A DNA stretch of 64,000 bases from positions 1,240,001 to 1,304,000 of the forward strand of contig NZ_CP136708.1 in the NCBI RefSeq assembly GCF_032925565.1, given 5' to 3'. Position numbers and translations under genes: made by a program. This document shows, one piece after another, positions 46,328-57,236 of this stretch (the stretch's first letter is position 1; each line of letters starts with the position of its first letter). The stretch is from Alteromonas sp. CI.11.F.A3. GTDB lineage: Bacteria; Pseudomonadota; Gammaproteobacteria; Enterobacterales; Alteromonadaceae. Below the pieces are notes generated by a model that was not told the DNA's origin, searched no databases, and saw only the letters and a list, made by a program, of their open reading frames with translations.

Positions 46328-47739
46328 TGACATATAACGTACGTGCACATTCTTATGTGGTAGGCGGCCTTGGAGTAACAGGTCAGGCTTGCGTGCGTTT
46401 TCTAAAGCAGCAAGGGGCGAAGGTAAAAGCTTTCGATACCCGCGATACTTTCAATGTGTCAGCACCATTAAATATCTGCGTCACCACTGGGTCATTGCCT
46501 CGTGATTTTTTCGCAGGCGTTGATACCTTGGTGCTTAGCCCAGGTCTACCTCTCGATATTGAACAAGTAATACATGCCAAAGCCTGTGGTGTTGAAGTGA
46601 TTGGCGATGTGGAATTGTTTGCTCGTCTTAACACTACGCCGACGATAGGTATTACCGGTTCTAACGGAAAAACCACGGTTACACTGCTAACCACTCACAT
46701 GCTAAAGGTTTGCGGGTACGAGGTTTGTGAGGCGGGTAATGTAGGGCGTCCAGTGCTTGAAACTCTTCCAGAGTCCTTGGAAGAGCTTGAGACTCAGTCT
46801 CCTGCTTTGGATGTTATTGTTTTAGAGCTATCCAGTTTTCAGCTTGAAACGACAACTAGCTTGAAGCTAAACGCCGCATCAATTTTAAATGTCAGTGATG
46901 ATCATTTAGACAGACACGGCGATATGCAGCACTACACAGCTGCCAAACAACGTATTTTTAGCCATTGTGATACCGCAGTAGTATGGCGCGGCGACCAGCA
47001 GGTAGCACCAACGTCAAACTGTGAAAACACCATCACCTATGGCCTTGATGCTAGCGATACCGGTTTTGGTTTAAGCGAAGGTGCTATTACTTTTGACGGT
47101 GAATTGGTGCTTAATACCGCCGATATCCGTTTGGCGGGTATGCATAATGTGCTAAACGTGATGGCGTCGTTGGCATTATGCCAAGCGTTTAATACTTCAA
47201 TGAATAAACCAGACTTACTTAGCAAAGCTGCCCTTGCGGTGGCAAGCTTCACTTCAGCGCCGCACCGCTGTGTAGAAATTGCCAACATCAATGGCGTGAA
47301 GTGGATAGATGACTCAAAGGCTACCAATGTGGGGGCCACCATCGCTGCTATTCAAGGGCTTGCACCTACCACCAAAGGAAAGATTATTCTCATTGCTGGT
47401 GGTGATAGCAAAGGGGCAGACTTAAGTGCATTAAAACCAGCGCTGGTTGAAAGTGTGAGTGAAGTGATAGCCCTTGGCAAAGACGCAGAAAACTTCAGCG
47501 CTATTTTTAGTGAAACCACGATAGTGGCTTCAATGGAGATGGCAGTGTCGGCTGCTAACTTACGTGCTAGTAACGGCGATATTGTCTTACTGTCTCCGGC
47601 TTGTGCCAGTATCGACATGTTTAAAAACTATATGCACCGCGCACAAGTATTTACCGACGCAGTCACACATATTACCACAAGTGTAAAATTTGCCCGTGAC
47701 GCAGGCGCAATGAAAGAAGCAGGAGGCTTGCCATCATGA
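46327..47739 (+). CDS. murD: UDP-MurNAc-L-Ala:D-Glu ligase MurD
   Basis: Adds D-glutamate, the second stem residue. It is 470 residues. The N-terminal domain has VVGGLGVTGQACVRFL for the uridine-nucleotide substrate; GITGSNGKTTVTLL is the ATP loop; ELSSFQLETT and NVSDDHLDRHG form the active site; WIDDSKATNVGA and LLSPACASIDMF lie in the C-terminal domain. It overlaps ftsW by four bases. Confidence 0.96.
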   Translation: MTYNVRAHSYVVGGLGVTGQACVRFLKQQGAKVKAFDTRDTFNVSAPLNICVTTGSLPRDFFAGVDTLVLSPGLPLDIEQVIHAKACGVEVIGDVELFARLNTTPTIGITGSNGKTTVTLLTTHMLKVCGYEVCEAGNVGRPVLETLPESLEELETQSPALDVIVLELSSFQLETTTSLKLNAASILNVSDDHLDRHGDMQHYTAAKQRIFSHCDTAVVWRGDQQVAPTSNCENTITYGLDASDTGFGLSEGAITFDGELVLNTADIRLAGMHNVLNVMASLALCQAFNTSMNKPDLLSKAALAVASFTSAPHRCVEIANINGVKWIDDSKATNVGATIAAIQGLAPTTKGKIILIAGGDSKGADLSALKPALVESVSEVIALGKDAENFSAIFSETTIVASMEMAVSAANLRASNGDIVLLSPACASIDMFKNYMHRAQVFTDAVTHITTSVKFARDAGAMKEAGGLPS

Positions 47740-49265
47740 TGACAGCTGCCAATGCTTCCCACGCAAATAGCGGGCAAAAAACAAAAGATATGTCGTCAGC
47801 AGACACTAAATTAAGTGCATTATTTGCCGCGCGTCATGACGAAAAAAATCTTCAAAGCCCTTACGATATCGGCTTAATCATTGTTGCGTTAGCGCTAATG
47901 ACGATTGGTATTATTATTGTGACATCAGCGTCAATGCCGGTTGCTGAACGAATTCACGATAACCCTTTTTACTTTGCTATTCGCCACGGCATCTACATAG
48001 TGGGGGCAATTATTGCTGCCATGGTGGTACTAGAGCTTCCCATGCAGTTTTGGCGTACAGCAAACCCTTATTTGTTATTGGCGGCCATTGGGCTGTTGGT
48101 GGCAGTACTGCTTATTGGGCGCACCGTAAACGGTAGTACCCGTTGGTTGGCACTAGGCCCCATTACCATTCAAGCGGCAGAGCCTGCCAAACTTTTTTTC
48201 TTCACTTATTTAGCGGGTTACCTCGTTCGCCGTTATGAAGAAGTAACCGAAAACTTAAAAGGTTTTATTAAGCCGTTAGTGGTGTTTTTCGCGTTAGCTA
48301 TGTTGCTGCTGCTACAACCCGACTTAGGTACTGTGGTTGTGATGTTTGCCACTACCATTGGGCTGCTATTTTTAGCGGGCGCTCGCTTGTGGCAGTTTTT
48401 TGCATTGGTATTCGCGGGCGTATTGGCGGTTGTTGCTCTTATCGTATTTGAAGAATACCGCATGAAACGGGTTACCTCTTTTCTCGATCCTTGGGCAGAC
48501 CCATTCGGCGCTGGCTATCAGCTAACTCAGTCATTAATGGCTTATGGTCGTGGCAATTGGTTTGGCCAAGGTTTGGGCAACAGCTTACAAAAATTAGAGT
48601 TTTTACCAGAAGCGCATACCGATTTTGTTATGGCTATTTTAGCTGAAGAGCTCGGCTTCGTGGGTGTGCTTGCCGTACTCGGTTTAATTTTATGGATGGT
48701 GGTGCGTGCCCTACAGATAGGGAATAAAGCGTTATTGAAGTCACGTCCGTTTGAAGGGTATTTAGCTTACAGCGTAGGTATTTGGTTTAGTTTTCAAACC
48801 GCTGTAAATATTGGTGCAAGTGCAGGTATCCTGCCCACCAAAGGGTTAACGCTGCCATTAGTTAGCTACGGCGGCTCATCGCTTATTGTTATGTCTGTTG
48901 CGGTGGCCTTACTGTTGCGAATCGATTTTGAATTGCGTGTAGACGGTGTTCAAGCATTAGGGCGTGGCGATAATAAGAAAACCAGCAAAGTGAAAGCAAA
49001 GCCTTCCGCTAAGTCTGGGGCGACACCGCCTGTGAAAACCAAGCACACCAATGCTGAACCTTTTGCTGACGCCGATGCGGATTACAACCAAGACTCTGGT
49101 GTGAACGCTTCTGATATAAAAGAGACTAAGGAAGAAGCGCCAGCAGCTACATCAAAAAACGCTGGAGCAAAAAAAACGGCTAGTGCAATTTCTCCTGAAG
49201 ACGAAGGCAAAGCAGGCATCAAAGCCATTTTAGCCCGAGTATCTAAGGAGGCCACAAGTGAGTAA
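47736..49265 (+). CDS. ftsW: Peptidoglycan polymerase FtsW, with long cytoplasmic tail
   Basis: SEDS-family glycosyltransferase that polymerises lipid II at the septum with FtsI. Ten transmembrane helices span about residues 45-405, with GRTVNGSTRWLALGP, QPDLGTVVV, AHTDFVMAILAEELGF and LPLVSYGGSSLIVMS as conserved loops. The 509-residue length exceeds E. coli FtsW (414): an N-terminal hydrophilic extension (about 40 residues) and a C-terminal tail of about 100 residues rich in Lys, Ala, Asp and Glu. The tail is low in complexity and probably disordered. It overlaps murG by 8 bp. Confidence 0.95.
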   Translation: MMTAANASHANSGQKTKDMSSADTKLSALFAARHDEKNLQSPYDIGLIIVALALMTIGIIIVTSASMPVAERIHDNPFYFAIRHGIYIVGAIIAAMVVLELPMQFWRTANPYLLLAAIGLLVAVLLIGRTVNGSTRWLALGPITIQAAEPAKLFFFTYLAGYLVRRYEEVTENLKGFIKPLVVFFALAMLLLLQPDLGTVVVMFATTIGLLFLAGARLWQFFALVFAGVLAVVALIVFEEYRMKRVTSFLDPWADPFGAGYQLTQSLMAYGRGNWFGQGLGNSLQKLEFLPEAHTDFVMAILAEELGFVGVLAVLGLILWMVVRALQIGNKALLKSRPFEGYLAYSVGIWFSFQTAVNIGASAGILPTKGLTLPLVSYGGSSLIVMSVAVALLLRIDFELRVDGVQALGRGDNKKTSKVKAKPSAKSGATPPVKTKHTNAEPFADADADYNQDSGVNASDIKETKEEAPAATSKNAGAKKTASAISPEDEGKAGIKAILARVSKEATSE

Positions 49266-50346
49266 GCGTTGCTTAATTATGGCGGGTGGCACTGGGGGGC
49301 ATGTTTTCCCTGGTTTAGCTGTTGCTCACGCGTTGCAATCAGCTGGCTGGGAAATAGAATGGCTTGGTACTGCTGAGCGAATGGAAGCCGACGTTGTCCC
49401 TAAACATGGTATTCCCATTCACTTTATTCCAGTGAAAGGTATCCGCGGAAAAGGGCTTAAAGCGAAGTTGTCGGGCGGAATAGCGCTGATCAAAAGTTTA
49501 TTCTCGGCTCGGCGTATCATTAAGCGGATACAACCAGATTTAGTGCTGGGTTTTGGTGGTTATGCCAGCGGACCTGGCGGTATTGCGGCAAAATCCTTAG
49601 GCATTCCCGTGGTTATACACGAGCAAAATGCGGCCGCAGGTATGACAAATAAGTTATTGGCCAAAGTCGCTACGCGGGTGTTACTCGGTTTTGAAGATGC
49701 TAAACCACAATTTGCTAGCGTTGCGTCTAAAGTGCACACCGTGGGCAATCCTGTGCGGGACGAAATTTGGCAGGTTAACCCGAAAGAACAAGTTACAGAT
49801 GAGTCAACAAACGGCAAACTTAACGTATTGGTTGTTGGCGGAAGTTTGGGTGCCAAAGTACTTAATGATACTGTGCCCGACACTTGCGCGGCGCTAAACG
49901 GTTTATCTATTCGTCATCAATGCGGAAAAGGCAATAAAGCGTCGGTAGAGGCGCTTTATGCGGGGTCGGATAATTCCGTTGAAGTTAGCGACTTTATTGA
50001 TGATATGGCAGCAGCCTATGAATGGGCTGATTTTGTGATTTGCAGAGCGGGCGCACTTACCGTTGCAGAAGTGGCGGCAGCCGGCAGGGCAGCATTGTTT
50101 GTACCTTTGCCACACGCGGTAGACGATCATCAGACCAAAAATGCGCAGTCGCTAGTGAAACACGGCGCAGCCATTATGATCGCGCAATCAGCATTGAAAG
50201 ACAATTTAAGGCAGGCAGTTCGGCACTGGGTTACACACCCTAGCGATTGCCTAAAAATGGGTGCAGTAGCAAGGCAACACGCCAGTACTCACGCCACTGA
50301 ACAAGTAGTAAGCCATTGCATGGCAGTAGTAGGAGTAGGGGAATAA
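49258..50346 (+). CDS. murG: Lipid II synthase MurG
   Basis: Peripheral membrane glycosyltransferase (GT28) of 362 residues that adds GlcNAc to lipid [15 protein letters not shown] (residues 8-21) is the N-terminal glycine loop; [14 protein letters not shown] and [11 protein letters not shown] follow; [13 protein letters not shown] and [15 protein letters not shown] form the donor site. The start is GTG at 49258, with AGGAGG inside the ftsW end. murC begins on its last base. Confidence 0.96.
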   Translation: MSKRCLIMAGGTGGHVFPGLAVAHALQSAGWEIEWLGTAERMEADVVPKHGIPIHFIPVKGIRGKGLKAKLSGGIALIKSLFSARRIIKRIQPDLVLGFGGYASGPGGIAAKSLGIPVVIHEQNAAAGMTNKLLAKVATRVLLGFEDAKPQFASVASKVHTVGNPVRDEIWQVNPKEQVTDESTNGKLNVLVVGGSLGAKVLNDTVPDTCAALNGLSIRHQCGKGNKASVEALYAGSDNSVEVSDFIDDMAAAYEWADFVICRAGALTVAEVAAAGRAALFVPLPHAVDDHQTKNAQSLVKHGAAIMIAQSALKDNLRQAVRHWVTHPSDCLKMGAVARQHASTHATEQVVSHCMAVVGVGE

Positions 50347-51794
50347 TGGTTTTTAAGACCCCATTTGAGAGCCCGCAAATGCGCAGGGTGAAGAAAATAT
50401 TTTTTATCGGCATTGGCGGTGCGGGTATGGGCGGTATTGCAGAAGTACTGCTTAATGAAGGTTACGACATTGCTGGTTCTGATATAAATTCAGGGCCTAT
50501 GACACAGCGCCTTAGTGATCTGGGGGTGGATGTAAAAATTGGTCATAAAGCACAAAACGTTGATGGTATGGACGTGATTGTGGTTTCTAGTGCCATTAAC
50601 GAAGCTAACCCAGAGATTATTACCGCTAGAGAACAACGTATTCCAATTATACGTCGTGCGGAAATGTTAGCGGAATTGATGCGTTTTCGCCATGGAATTG
50701 CTGTGGCCGGAACCCACGGTAAAACCACAACAACCAGTTTGATCTCGACCATATTTGCACAAGCGCAGTACGATCCAACGTTTGTGATTGGCGGCTTGTT
50801 AAATAGTGCAGGTACTAACGCACGTTTAGGCCGAAGCCGGTATTTAATTGCTGAAGCTGACGAAAGTGATGCATCGTTTTTGCACTTGCAGCCAATGGTG
50901 TCGGTAGTCACGAATATTGAAGCTGACCATATGGATACCTATGGTGGTGACTTCTCGAAAGTGAAAGACACCTTTGTTGAGTTTTTAAGTAATTTGCCAT
51001 TTTATGGGCAAGCAATCGTATGTGGCGACGACGCCAATATTCAAGATATTAGCCCTCGCATTGGCCGAAGTATTATTACTTATGGTTTTGAAGCGCATAA
51101 TGATGTTCGTGCCCAGGATATTACATTATCGTTTGGACAAGCTAATTTCACTGTTATACGCCCAGAGCGCGAGCCGTTGAAGGTAACACTAAACCTTACC
51201 GGTAATCACAATGTGCTAAATGCATTGGCAGCTATTGCGGTAGCGACTGATGAAGGCATTGATGATGACGCCATTGTGGCCGCATTGGCAAGCTTTGGTG
51301 GTATTGGTCGTCGGTTTGAAGTACTTGGCGATTTTGATACCAGTGTGGGTAACGTTACCTTGGTTGACGACTACGGCCATCACCCTACAGAAGTGAAAGC
51401 GACAATAGCGGCTGCAAGGGCTAATTGGCCCGAGAATCGCTTAGTGATGGTGTATCAACCACACAGGTTCACCCGTACTCGTGATTTATACGAAGACTTT
51501 GTTAACGTACTTTCTACGGTAGATGTATTGCTATTGCTAGACGTTTATCCGGCCAGTGAACAGCCTATTGAAGGTGCTGACAGTAAATCTTTGTGTCGTT
51601 CTATCCGTCAACGTGGCCAAATCGAGCCCGTTTACGTGGGCGGCAAAGAAGCGCTTCCCGCTATTCTTGCCAATATTTTGGTAGAAGGCGATATCGTGAT
51701 GACGCAAGGTGCTGGGAATATTGGTCAAATTGCTAAGTTGTTAGCGAGTCGTGAGATGGAGCCCAAAGCGCTGCATCAGGAGAGCGACGCATGA
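50346..51794 (+). CDS. murC: UDP-MurNAc:L-Ala ligase MurC
   Basis: First stem-peptide ligase, attaching L-alanine to UDP-MurNAc. It is 482 residues from the ATG at 50346, which overlaps the murG stop by one base; an upstream in-frame ATG at 50316 lies inside mur[19 protein letters not shown] is the nucleotide-binding start, [13 protein letters not shown] the ATP loop, [10 protein letters not shown] the catalytic region, and [14 protein letters not shown] the C-terminal motif. It overlaps ddl by ATGA. Confidence 0.96.
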   Translation: MVFKTPFESPQMRRVKKIFFIGIGGAGMGGIAEVLLNEGYDIAGSDINSGPMTQRLSDLGVDVKIGHKAQNVDGMDVIVVSSAINEANPEIITAREQRIPIIRRAEMLAELMRFRHGIAVAGTHGKTTTTSLISTIFAQAQYDPTFVIGGLLNSAGTNARLGRSRYLIAEADESDASFLHLQPMVSVVTNIEADHMDTYGGDFSKVKDTFVEFLSNLPFYGQAIVCGDDANIQDISPRIGRSIITYGFEAHNDVRAQDITLSFGQANFTVIRPEREPLKVTLNLTGNHNVLNALAAIAVATDEGIDDDAIVAALASFGGIGRRFEVLGDFDTSVGNVTLVDDYGHHPTEVKATIAAARANWPENRLVMVYQPHRFTRTRDLYEDFVNVLSTVDVLLLLDVYPASEQPIEGADSKSLCRSIRQRGQIEPVYVGGKEALPAILANILVEGDIVMTQGAGNIGQIAKLLASREMEPKALHQESDA

Positions 51795-52759
51795 GTCTTT
51801 TTAGCAACGTAACAAAATATGATGCTGCCGCCTTTGGAAAAGTAGCGGTCATGTTTGGCGGCGATTCCGCCGAACGTGAAGTGTCGCTAAACTCAGGTAA
51901 CGCGGTGCTTGCAGCGCTTTTACGTAAAAATGTAAACGCCATCGCTTTTGACCCAGCAGAGCGACCGCTTACTGATTTGATCAGCGAAAAAGTCGACCGC
52001 GTGCTTATCATGTTACACGGCCGAGGTGGTGAAGATGGCTCAATGCAAGGGGCACTACAACTGCTCAAAATTCCTTATACCGGTACGCCGGTTTTAGGTT
52101 CCGCATTGGCGATGGACAAGATTCACACCAAGCAAGTATGGCAAAGCCTTGGCTTACCTACTGCTAAATATGAAATTGCTGATAAAAGGCGCTTTGAAGC
52201 TGGTAAGTGCAGCGCTATAATGGAAAAGTTGGGGAATGAAGTCATGGTAAAACCGGCCCGAGAAGGGTCGAGTATTGGCATGGCAAGAGTGACAAGTGCT
52301 GAACAACTCGAAAATGCCATACAGGACGCCTTTAACTATGACAATCAGGTTCTGTTAGAGCAATACATTAATGGCCCTGAGTTTACGGTTTCAGTAATTC
52401 AGGGGCAGGCATTGCCGTCTATCCGCATGTCTACTCCACATACGTTTTATGATTATGCTGCAAAGTACCAAGACGATACCACCGAATACTTTTGTCCAAG
52501 TGGTTTGTCTGTCGAGCAAGAAGCACATCTTGCTCAGCTATCGACGCAAGCATTCGATTCTATTTCTGGCTCTGGCTGGGGTCGCGTTGACGTAATGCAG
52601 GATAGTGATGGGCACTTTTATTTGCTTGAAGCGAATACGGTGCCGGGAATGACGGAAAAAAGCTTGGTGCCTAAAGCGGCCAAAGTGGCAGGGTTAAGTT
52701 TTGATGAGCTGGTATTGGCAATATTGGCCACCAGTTTTGACCCTGACAGCAGAGCATAA
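51791..52759 (+). CDS. ddl: D-alanine-D-alanine ligase
   Basis: ATP-grasp ligase of 322 residues that makes the D-Ala-D-Ala used by Mur[17 protein letters not shown] opens the domain, [13 protein letters not shown] binds substrate, [15 protein letters not shown] and [13 protein letters not shown] are grasp elements, and [20 protein letters not shown] ends the active site. Its place between murC and ftsQ is that of DdlB. Confidence 0.95.
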   Translation: MSLFSNVTKYDAAAFGKVAVMFGGDSAEREVSLNSGNAVLAALLRKNVNAIAFDPAERPLTDLISEKVDRVLIMLHGRGGEDGSMQGALQLLKIPYTGTPVLGSALAMDKIHTKQVWQSLGLPTAKYEIADKRRFEAGKCSAIMEKLGNEVMVKPAREGSSIGMARVTSAEQLENAIQDAFNYDNQVLLEQYINGPEFTVSVIQGQALPSIRMSTPHTFYDYAAKYQDDTTEYFCPSGLSVEQEAHLAQLSTQAFDSISGSGWGRVDVMQDSDGHFYLLEANTVPGMTEKSLVPKAAKVAGLSFDELVLAILATSFDPDSRA

Positions 52760-52765
52760 AACGCA

Positions 52766-53539
52766 ATGACGAGTAAGACGAGCACTGCAAGCGCTGCGAA
52801 AAGTAAACCAGCCAAAGACAAAACGTCTTTGTGGGGCGGTGTAGCGTTCTTATTGTTTGTTATTGCGGCATTGGTGTTTGGGGCTGTGAAGGCCAACGAC
52901 TATATGCAAGATGAGCAGCAAATGCCTGTTCAGGTAATTGATTTTTCTGGCGATTACCAACATGTGAATATTACTAGGCTAGAGCGCCTGATAAGAAAAT
53001 CACAACCGGGCAGTTTTTTCGCCCTAGATGTGAATGAAGTGTTTGAGCTGGTAGAAGCACAGCCATGGGTATATCGGGCGTCGGTACGCAAAAAATGGCC
53101 AAATACGTTAAAGATATATTTGGTTGAGCAGCAACCCGTTGCCAAATGGAACGAAGATTTGTTGCTAAACCCCTACGGCGATACGTTTAACGCCGATGGG
53201 CATGATTTAGCCTTACCAAGGTTATACGGCCCAGGTGGTAGCGAGAAGACCGCGCTTGAAGGATATAACTCCATGCATGCGCTGTTAGCCACTACCGCCA
53301 TGAATATTGAAGAATTATCGTTGAGCGAGCGCTTCGCATGGCAAGTTCAACTTGAAAATGGTATTGAATTGAATTTAGGGCGCAAGGAATTTATCGATAG
53401 GTTACAACGCTTTATCGATGTATATCCTTTACTTGCGCAGCAAGAGAAGACGGTGAAATATATCGATCTTCGTTACGATACGGGTGTCGCGGTTGGCTGG
53501 GAAAACAGCAGCAGCGATACAACAAACAAAGAGAGTTAA
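52766..53539 (+). CDS. ftsQ: Cell division protein FtsQ
   Basis: Bitopic division protein of 257 residues that joins early and late divisome proteins with FtsL and FtsB. A basic cytoplasmic N-terminus is followed by one transmembrane helix (about 24-42, GVAFLLFVIAALVFGAV), the POTRA domain (QVIDFSGDYQHVN, about 56-125; LVEQQPVAKWNED follows) and the beta domain. It lies six bases after ddl; ftsA starts seven bases after its stop. Confidence 0.94.
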   Translation: MTSKTSTASAAKSKPAKDKTSLWGGVAFLLFVIAALVFGAVKANDYMQDEQQMPVQVIDFSGDYQHVNITRLERLIRKSQPGSFFALDVNEVFELVEAQPWVYRASVRKKWPNTLKIYLVEQQPVAKWNEDLLLNPYGDTFNADGHDLALPRLYGPGGSEKTALEGYNSMHALLATTAMNIEELSLSERFAWQVQLENGIELNLGRKEFIDRLQRFIDVYPLLAQQEKTVKYIDLRYDTGVAVGWENSSSDTTNKES

Positions 53540-53546
53540 GGAAACC

Positions 53547-54776
53547 ATGTCAAAACCTGCTGAACGTAATTTGATTGTAGGCTTAGATATAGGCACTAGC
53601 CAGGTAAAGGCTGTAGTGGGCGAGCTGTTAGACGACGATCAAATCAGTATCGTTGGTGTCGGTACGCATGCTGCAAAAGGCATGGATAAAGGCGGCGTAA
53701 ATGACTTAAACCTAGTGGTTAAGTCGGTGCAACGTGCGGTAAATGAAATGGAGCTAATGGCAGATTGCCGTGTTTCTTCAGTTTTCATGTCTATTTCAGG
53801 CCGTCACGTAAAATGCCAAAACGAAAACGGTATGGTGCCGATTAATAACCAAGAAGTAACCCAAGAAGACGTAGACAACGTTATACATGCAGCACGTAGT
53901 GTTCCTATTGCAGCTGAACGCAGGTTACTTCATGTTTTACCACAAGAATTTACTATTGATGTGCAAGAAGGAATTAAGAACCCAATTGGCATGTCAGGCG
54001 TAAGAATGGAAGCCGACGCACACATCATTACGTGTGCAGACGATATGGCGAAAAATTTAGTGAAGTGTGTTGAGCGCTGCGAACTAAACGCCGACCAATT
54101 AATATTTTCAGCATTGGCATCAAGTTATGCTGTGCTAACGGATGATGAGCGTGAATTAGGTGTGTGTGTAGTCGATATTGGTGGTGGCACCATGGATATC
54201 GTTATCTACACAGACGGTGCCATTAGGCATACTGCTGTTATCCCTGTTGCCGGTAATCAGATTACCAGTGACATCGCTAAGATTTTCCGTACGCCAATTA
54301 GCAACGCAGAAGAAATTAAAGTTAATTATGCCTGCGCGCTGAAAGATATGGTCAGTATGGAAGAGAGTATTGAAGTGCCGAGTGTAGGCGGGCGTGCCGC
54401 GCGAGTCATGTCGCGACATACGCTAGCTGAAGTGATTGAGCCTCGATACCAAGAACTTTTTGAACTGGTACATGATGAAATTCGTGCCAGTGGTCTGGAA
54501 GAGCAAATTGCTGCCGGCTTAGTGCTAACCGGTGGTACCGCCAAAATGGAAGGTGCGGTTGAATTTGCCGAGGAAATTTTCCAGATGCCTGTGAGAGTAG
54601 GCAACCCAATCAACGTTAAAGGTTTATCTGAATACGTTGATGATGCAGGATTTGCAACCGTCGTAGGGCTTCTGCAATACGGCAAAGTGCAAGCAGATAA
54701 TAAGAAGTCCAGTAAGCAAAAAACCGGTGAGAGTTTATTTCATCGCGTGCAAAGCTGGTTTAAAGGTGAATTTTAA
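53547..54776 (+). CDS. ftsA: Cell division protein FtsA
   Basis: Actin-like ATPase of 409 residues that anchors FtsZ to the membrane. NLIVGLDIGTSQVKAVVGE is the phosphate-1 strand; VVDIGGGTMDIVIY and VLTGGTAKMEG are phosphate-2 and adenosine motifs. The C-terminus (LFHRVQSWFKGEF) is the amphipathic membrane helix. The ATG at 53547 follows TTAAGGAAACC; the frame is open from 53484 but only within ftsQ. Confidence 0.95.
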   Translation: MSKPAERNLIVGLDIGTSQVKAVVGELLDDDQISIVGVGTHAAKGMDKGGVNDLNLVVKSVQRAVNEMELMADCRVSSVFMSISGRHVKCQNENGMVPINNQEVTQEDVDNVIHAARSVPIAAERRLLHVLPQEFTIDVQEGIKNPIGMSGVRMEADAHIITCADDMAKNLVKCVERCELNADQLIFSALASSYAVLTDDERELGVCVVDIGGGTMDIVIYTDGAIRHTAVIPVAGNQITSDIAKIFRTPISNAEEIKVNYACALKDMVSMEESIEVPSVGGRAARVMSRHTLAEVIEPRYQELFELVHDEIRASGLEEQIAAGLVLTGGTAKMEGAVEFAEEIFQMPVRVGNPINVKGLSEYVDDAGFATVVGLLQYGKVQADNKKSSKQKTGESLFHRVQSWFKGEF

Positions 54777-54878
54777 TTTTTTGGGGTCGCTATAGCTACG
54801 GCATCACGATTCGCAGGATGCAGATAATCGACTATGTGTCGTAGCGAAGCATAGAAGACGTACAACCGGAGAGTAAGT

Positions 54879-56048
54879 ATGTTCGAATTAATGGATAGTC
54901 ACGGCGAAGAAGCCGTAATCAAAGTCATCGGTGTTGGTGGTGGCGGCGGAAATGCAGTTGAGCACATGGTGTCTCAAAGCATTGAAGGCGTAGAGTTTAT
55001 TGCGATAAACACCGACGCACAGGTACTACGTAGCTCAAATGCTGACGTTACCTTACAAATTGGCTCTAGTGTTACTAAAGGTTTAGGCGCAGGCGCCGAT
55101 CCTAACATTGGGCGCGACGCAGCACATGAAGACAGAGAAACCATTCGCCAAGCATTAGACGGCGCAGATATGGTTTTCATCACCGCAGGTATGGGTGGTG
55201 GTACAGGTACTGGTGCGGCACCTGAAGTGGCAAAAATTGCCCGTGAAATGGGAATTCTTACTGTGGCTGTTGTTACCAAGCCATTCCCATTTGAAGGTAA
55301 AAAGCGTACTACGTTTGCAGAGCAGGGCATTGTTGAACTGGCTAACAACGTAGATTCACTTATCACTATTCCTAACGAAAAATTGTTAAAAGTGATGGGG
55401 CCAGGTACGCCTCTACTTCAAGCATTCAGTGCAGCGAACGACGTATTACGTGGTGCTGTTCAGGGGATTGCAGAGCTAATTACTCGCCCTGGATTGATCA
55501 ACGTGGATTTCGCCGACGTACGTACAGTAATGTCTGAAATGGGTAAAGCCATGATGGGCAGCGGTTCAGCAAGTGGTCCAGACCGTGCTGAAGAAGCGTC
55601 TGAATCTGCTATTGCTAGCCCGTTACTTGAAGATATCGATTTATCAGGTGCGCGCGGTATTCTTGTGAATATTACAGCTGGCCCAGATTTCGCTATCGAT
55701 GAGTTTGAAACTGTTGGTAACGCGGTTAAAGCGTTTGCTTCTGAAAATGCAACAGTGGTAGTGGGTACGGTTATCGACATGGAAATGACAGATGAGCTTC
55801 GCGTGACGGTTGTTGCAACCGGTATTGGCGCAGAGCGTAAGCCTGACATTTCGCTAGTAAGCTCAGAAGGTTCGCGTTTAACTACGCCAGCTAAAGAGTA
55901 CGGTAGCACAACAGCGTCTGAACCTCGTTCAGCATCGGTTGGCAGTACTGAAGGCAACCAAGCACTTAAAGCTGAAGATGAAGCGCAACCTGGTAATGAT
56001 TTAGAGTATTTAGACATTCCAGCGTTTTTGCGTAAGCAAGCAGACTAA
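54879..56048 (+). CDS. ftsZ: Cell division protein FtsZ
   Basis: Tubulin-like GTPase of 389 residues that forms the division ring. IKVIGVGGGGGNAVEHM opens the nucleotide site, GGGTGTGAAPEVA is the tubulin signature, and NVDFADVRTVMSEMG is the T7 region. A variable linker (about 320-372) leads to the conserved tail LEYLDIPAFLRKQAD, which binds FtsA. A 102-bp gap separates it from ftsA, larger than elsewhere in the cluster, so it may have its own promoter. Confidence 0.97.
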   Translation: MFELMDSHGEEAVIKVIGVGGGGGNAVEHMVSQSIEGVEFIAINTDAQVLRSSNADVTLQIGSSVTKGLGAGADPNIGRDAAHEDRETIRQALDGADMVFITAGMGGGTGTGAAPEVAKIAREMGILTVAVVTKPFPFEGKKRTTFAEQGIVELANNVDSLITIPNEKLLKVMGPGTPLLQAFSAANDVLRGAVQGIAELITRPGLINVDFADVRTVMSEMGKAMMGSGSASGPDRAEEASESAIASPLLEDIDLSGARGILVNITAGPDFAIDEFETVGNAVKAFASENATVVVGTVIDMEMTDELRVTVVATGIGAERKPDISLVSSEGSRLTTPAKEYGSTTASEPRSASVGSTEGNQALKAEDEAQPGNDLEYLDIPAFLRKQAD

Positions 56049-56218
56049 TTCACCTCGCTGAAATTGAAGTGAATTTTTCTGAAATACCGTTGTCAGAACG
56101 GTATTAAGGGCACTATCTGTCTGGTAGGTTTTAAACTGGAAATTTTCCAGATTAGTGACCAGAGTAGCTACTTGCGCGTAAAATTTTGGATTAGCGAATG
56201 GTCCAAATTGCGTATTTT

Positions 56219-56247
56219 TTGACAAACAAGTGGTAAGTCACTATAAT
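56219..56247 (+). promoter_or_regulatory. Consensus sigma-70 promoter of lpxC
   Basis: TTGACA (56219-56224), exactly 17 bp, TATAAT (56242-56247): both hexamers match consensus fully. Transcription would start near 56254, about 30 bp before the lpxC ATG. It makes lpxC independent of ftsZ read-through. Confidence 0.88.
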
Positions 56248-56284
56248 TCGCGACCGCTTTTTTTATAGGTAAAAGCATAAGCAG

Positions 56285-57196
56285 ATGATTAGACAACGTA
56301 CAATCAAGCACCCGGTGCAAGAAACCGGAATTGGGCTTCATAAAGGGGAAAAGGTCACAATGACTCTCCGGCCTGCGCCTGCGAACACGGGAATTGTGTT
56401 TAGGCGTGTTGACCTTGAACCTCATGTTGATATTCCGTCGCGTGCAAACGCGGTGGGTAATACCATGCTGTGTACCTGTTTGAATAATGAAGACGGCGTA
56501 ACTATTCAAACCGTTGAGCATTTGGCATCTGCGCTTGCAGGGCTTGGTATCGACAACATCATTGTTGAAGTTGATAGCAACGAGCTGCCTATTATGGATG
56601 GTAGTGCTAGCCCCTTCGTATTCTTGCTTCAATCAGCAGGAATTGAAGAGTTGAACGCCCTTAAGCGCTTTATCCGTATTAAGAACACCGTTCGCGTTGA
56701 AGATGGCGATAAGTGGGCCGAATTAGTGCCTTATGATGGTTTCCGTGTCGACTTCCAGATTGACTTCGATCACCCAGTTATCAGCCAAACTCGTCAACAT
56801 ATGACCATGGATTTCGATTCATGCTCTTATGTGAACGAAGTAAGTCGTGCACGTACCTTCGGTTTTATGCGCGACCTTGAATACATGAATGCTAATAACT
56901 TGGCATTAGGTGGCAGCATGGAAAATGCGGTTGCACTTGATGAATTTCGCGTGTTGAACCCTGAAGGCTTACGTTACGACGACGAATTTTTAAAGCATAA
57001 GATTTTAGACGCTATTGGTGATTTGTACTTAGGTGGGCATAGCCTTATTGGCGAATTGCGTGCTTATAAAACAGGTCACGGCTTAAACAACAAACTATTG
57101 AACGCCGTGCTTGCGCAGAAAGACTGCTGGGAATTTATAACTTACGATTCTCAAGACAAAGCACCTATACATTACGCTCAACCAGTATTAGCGTAA
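56285..57196 (+). CDS. lpxC: UDP-3-O-acyl-GlcNAc deacetylase LpxC
   Basis: Zinc enzyme of 303 residues for the committed step of lipid A synthesis. [16 protein letters not shown] supplies one zinc His, and [15 protein letters not shown] the others plus the active-site Asp. [19 protein letters not shown] at the start is typical. It is driven by the consensus promoter just upstream and ends at a strong terminator. Confidence 0.97.
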   Translation: MIRQRTIKHPVQETGIGLHKGEKVTMTLRPAPANTGIVFRRVDLEPHVDIPSRANAVGNTMLCTCLNNEDGVTIQTVEHLASALAGLGIDNIIVEVDSNELPIMDGSASPFVFLLQSAGIEELNALKRFIRIKNTVRVEDGDKWAELVPYDGFRVDFQIDFDHPVISQTRQHMTMDFDSCSYVNEVSRARTFGFMRDLEYMNANNLALGGSMENAVALDEFRVLNPEGLRYDDEFLKHKILDAIGDLYLGGHSLIGELRAYKTGHGLNNKLLNAVLAQKDCWEFITYDSQDKAPIHYAQPVLA

Positions 57197-57207
57197 ACCG
57201 ATATATA

Positions 57208-57236
57208 AAAAGCCGCCTACATGGCGGCTTTTTTTC
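57208..57236 (+). terminator. Intrinsic terminator of lpxC
   Basis: AAAAGCCGCC (57208-57217) pairs with GGCGGCTTTT (57223-57232), with further T residues following. Confidence 0.93.

Noticed and set aside
55460-56017. Long antisense ORF within ftsZ
   Set aside because: A shadow of the strongly coded ftsZ frame; there is no start signal or independent support.
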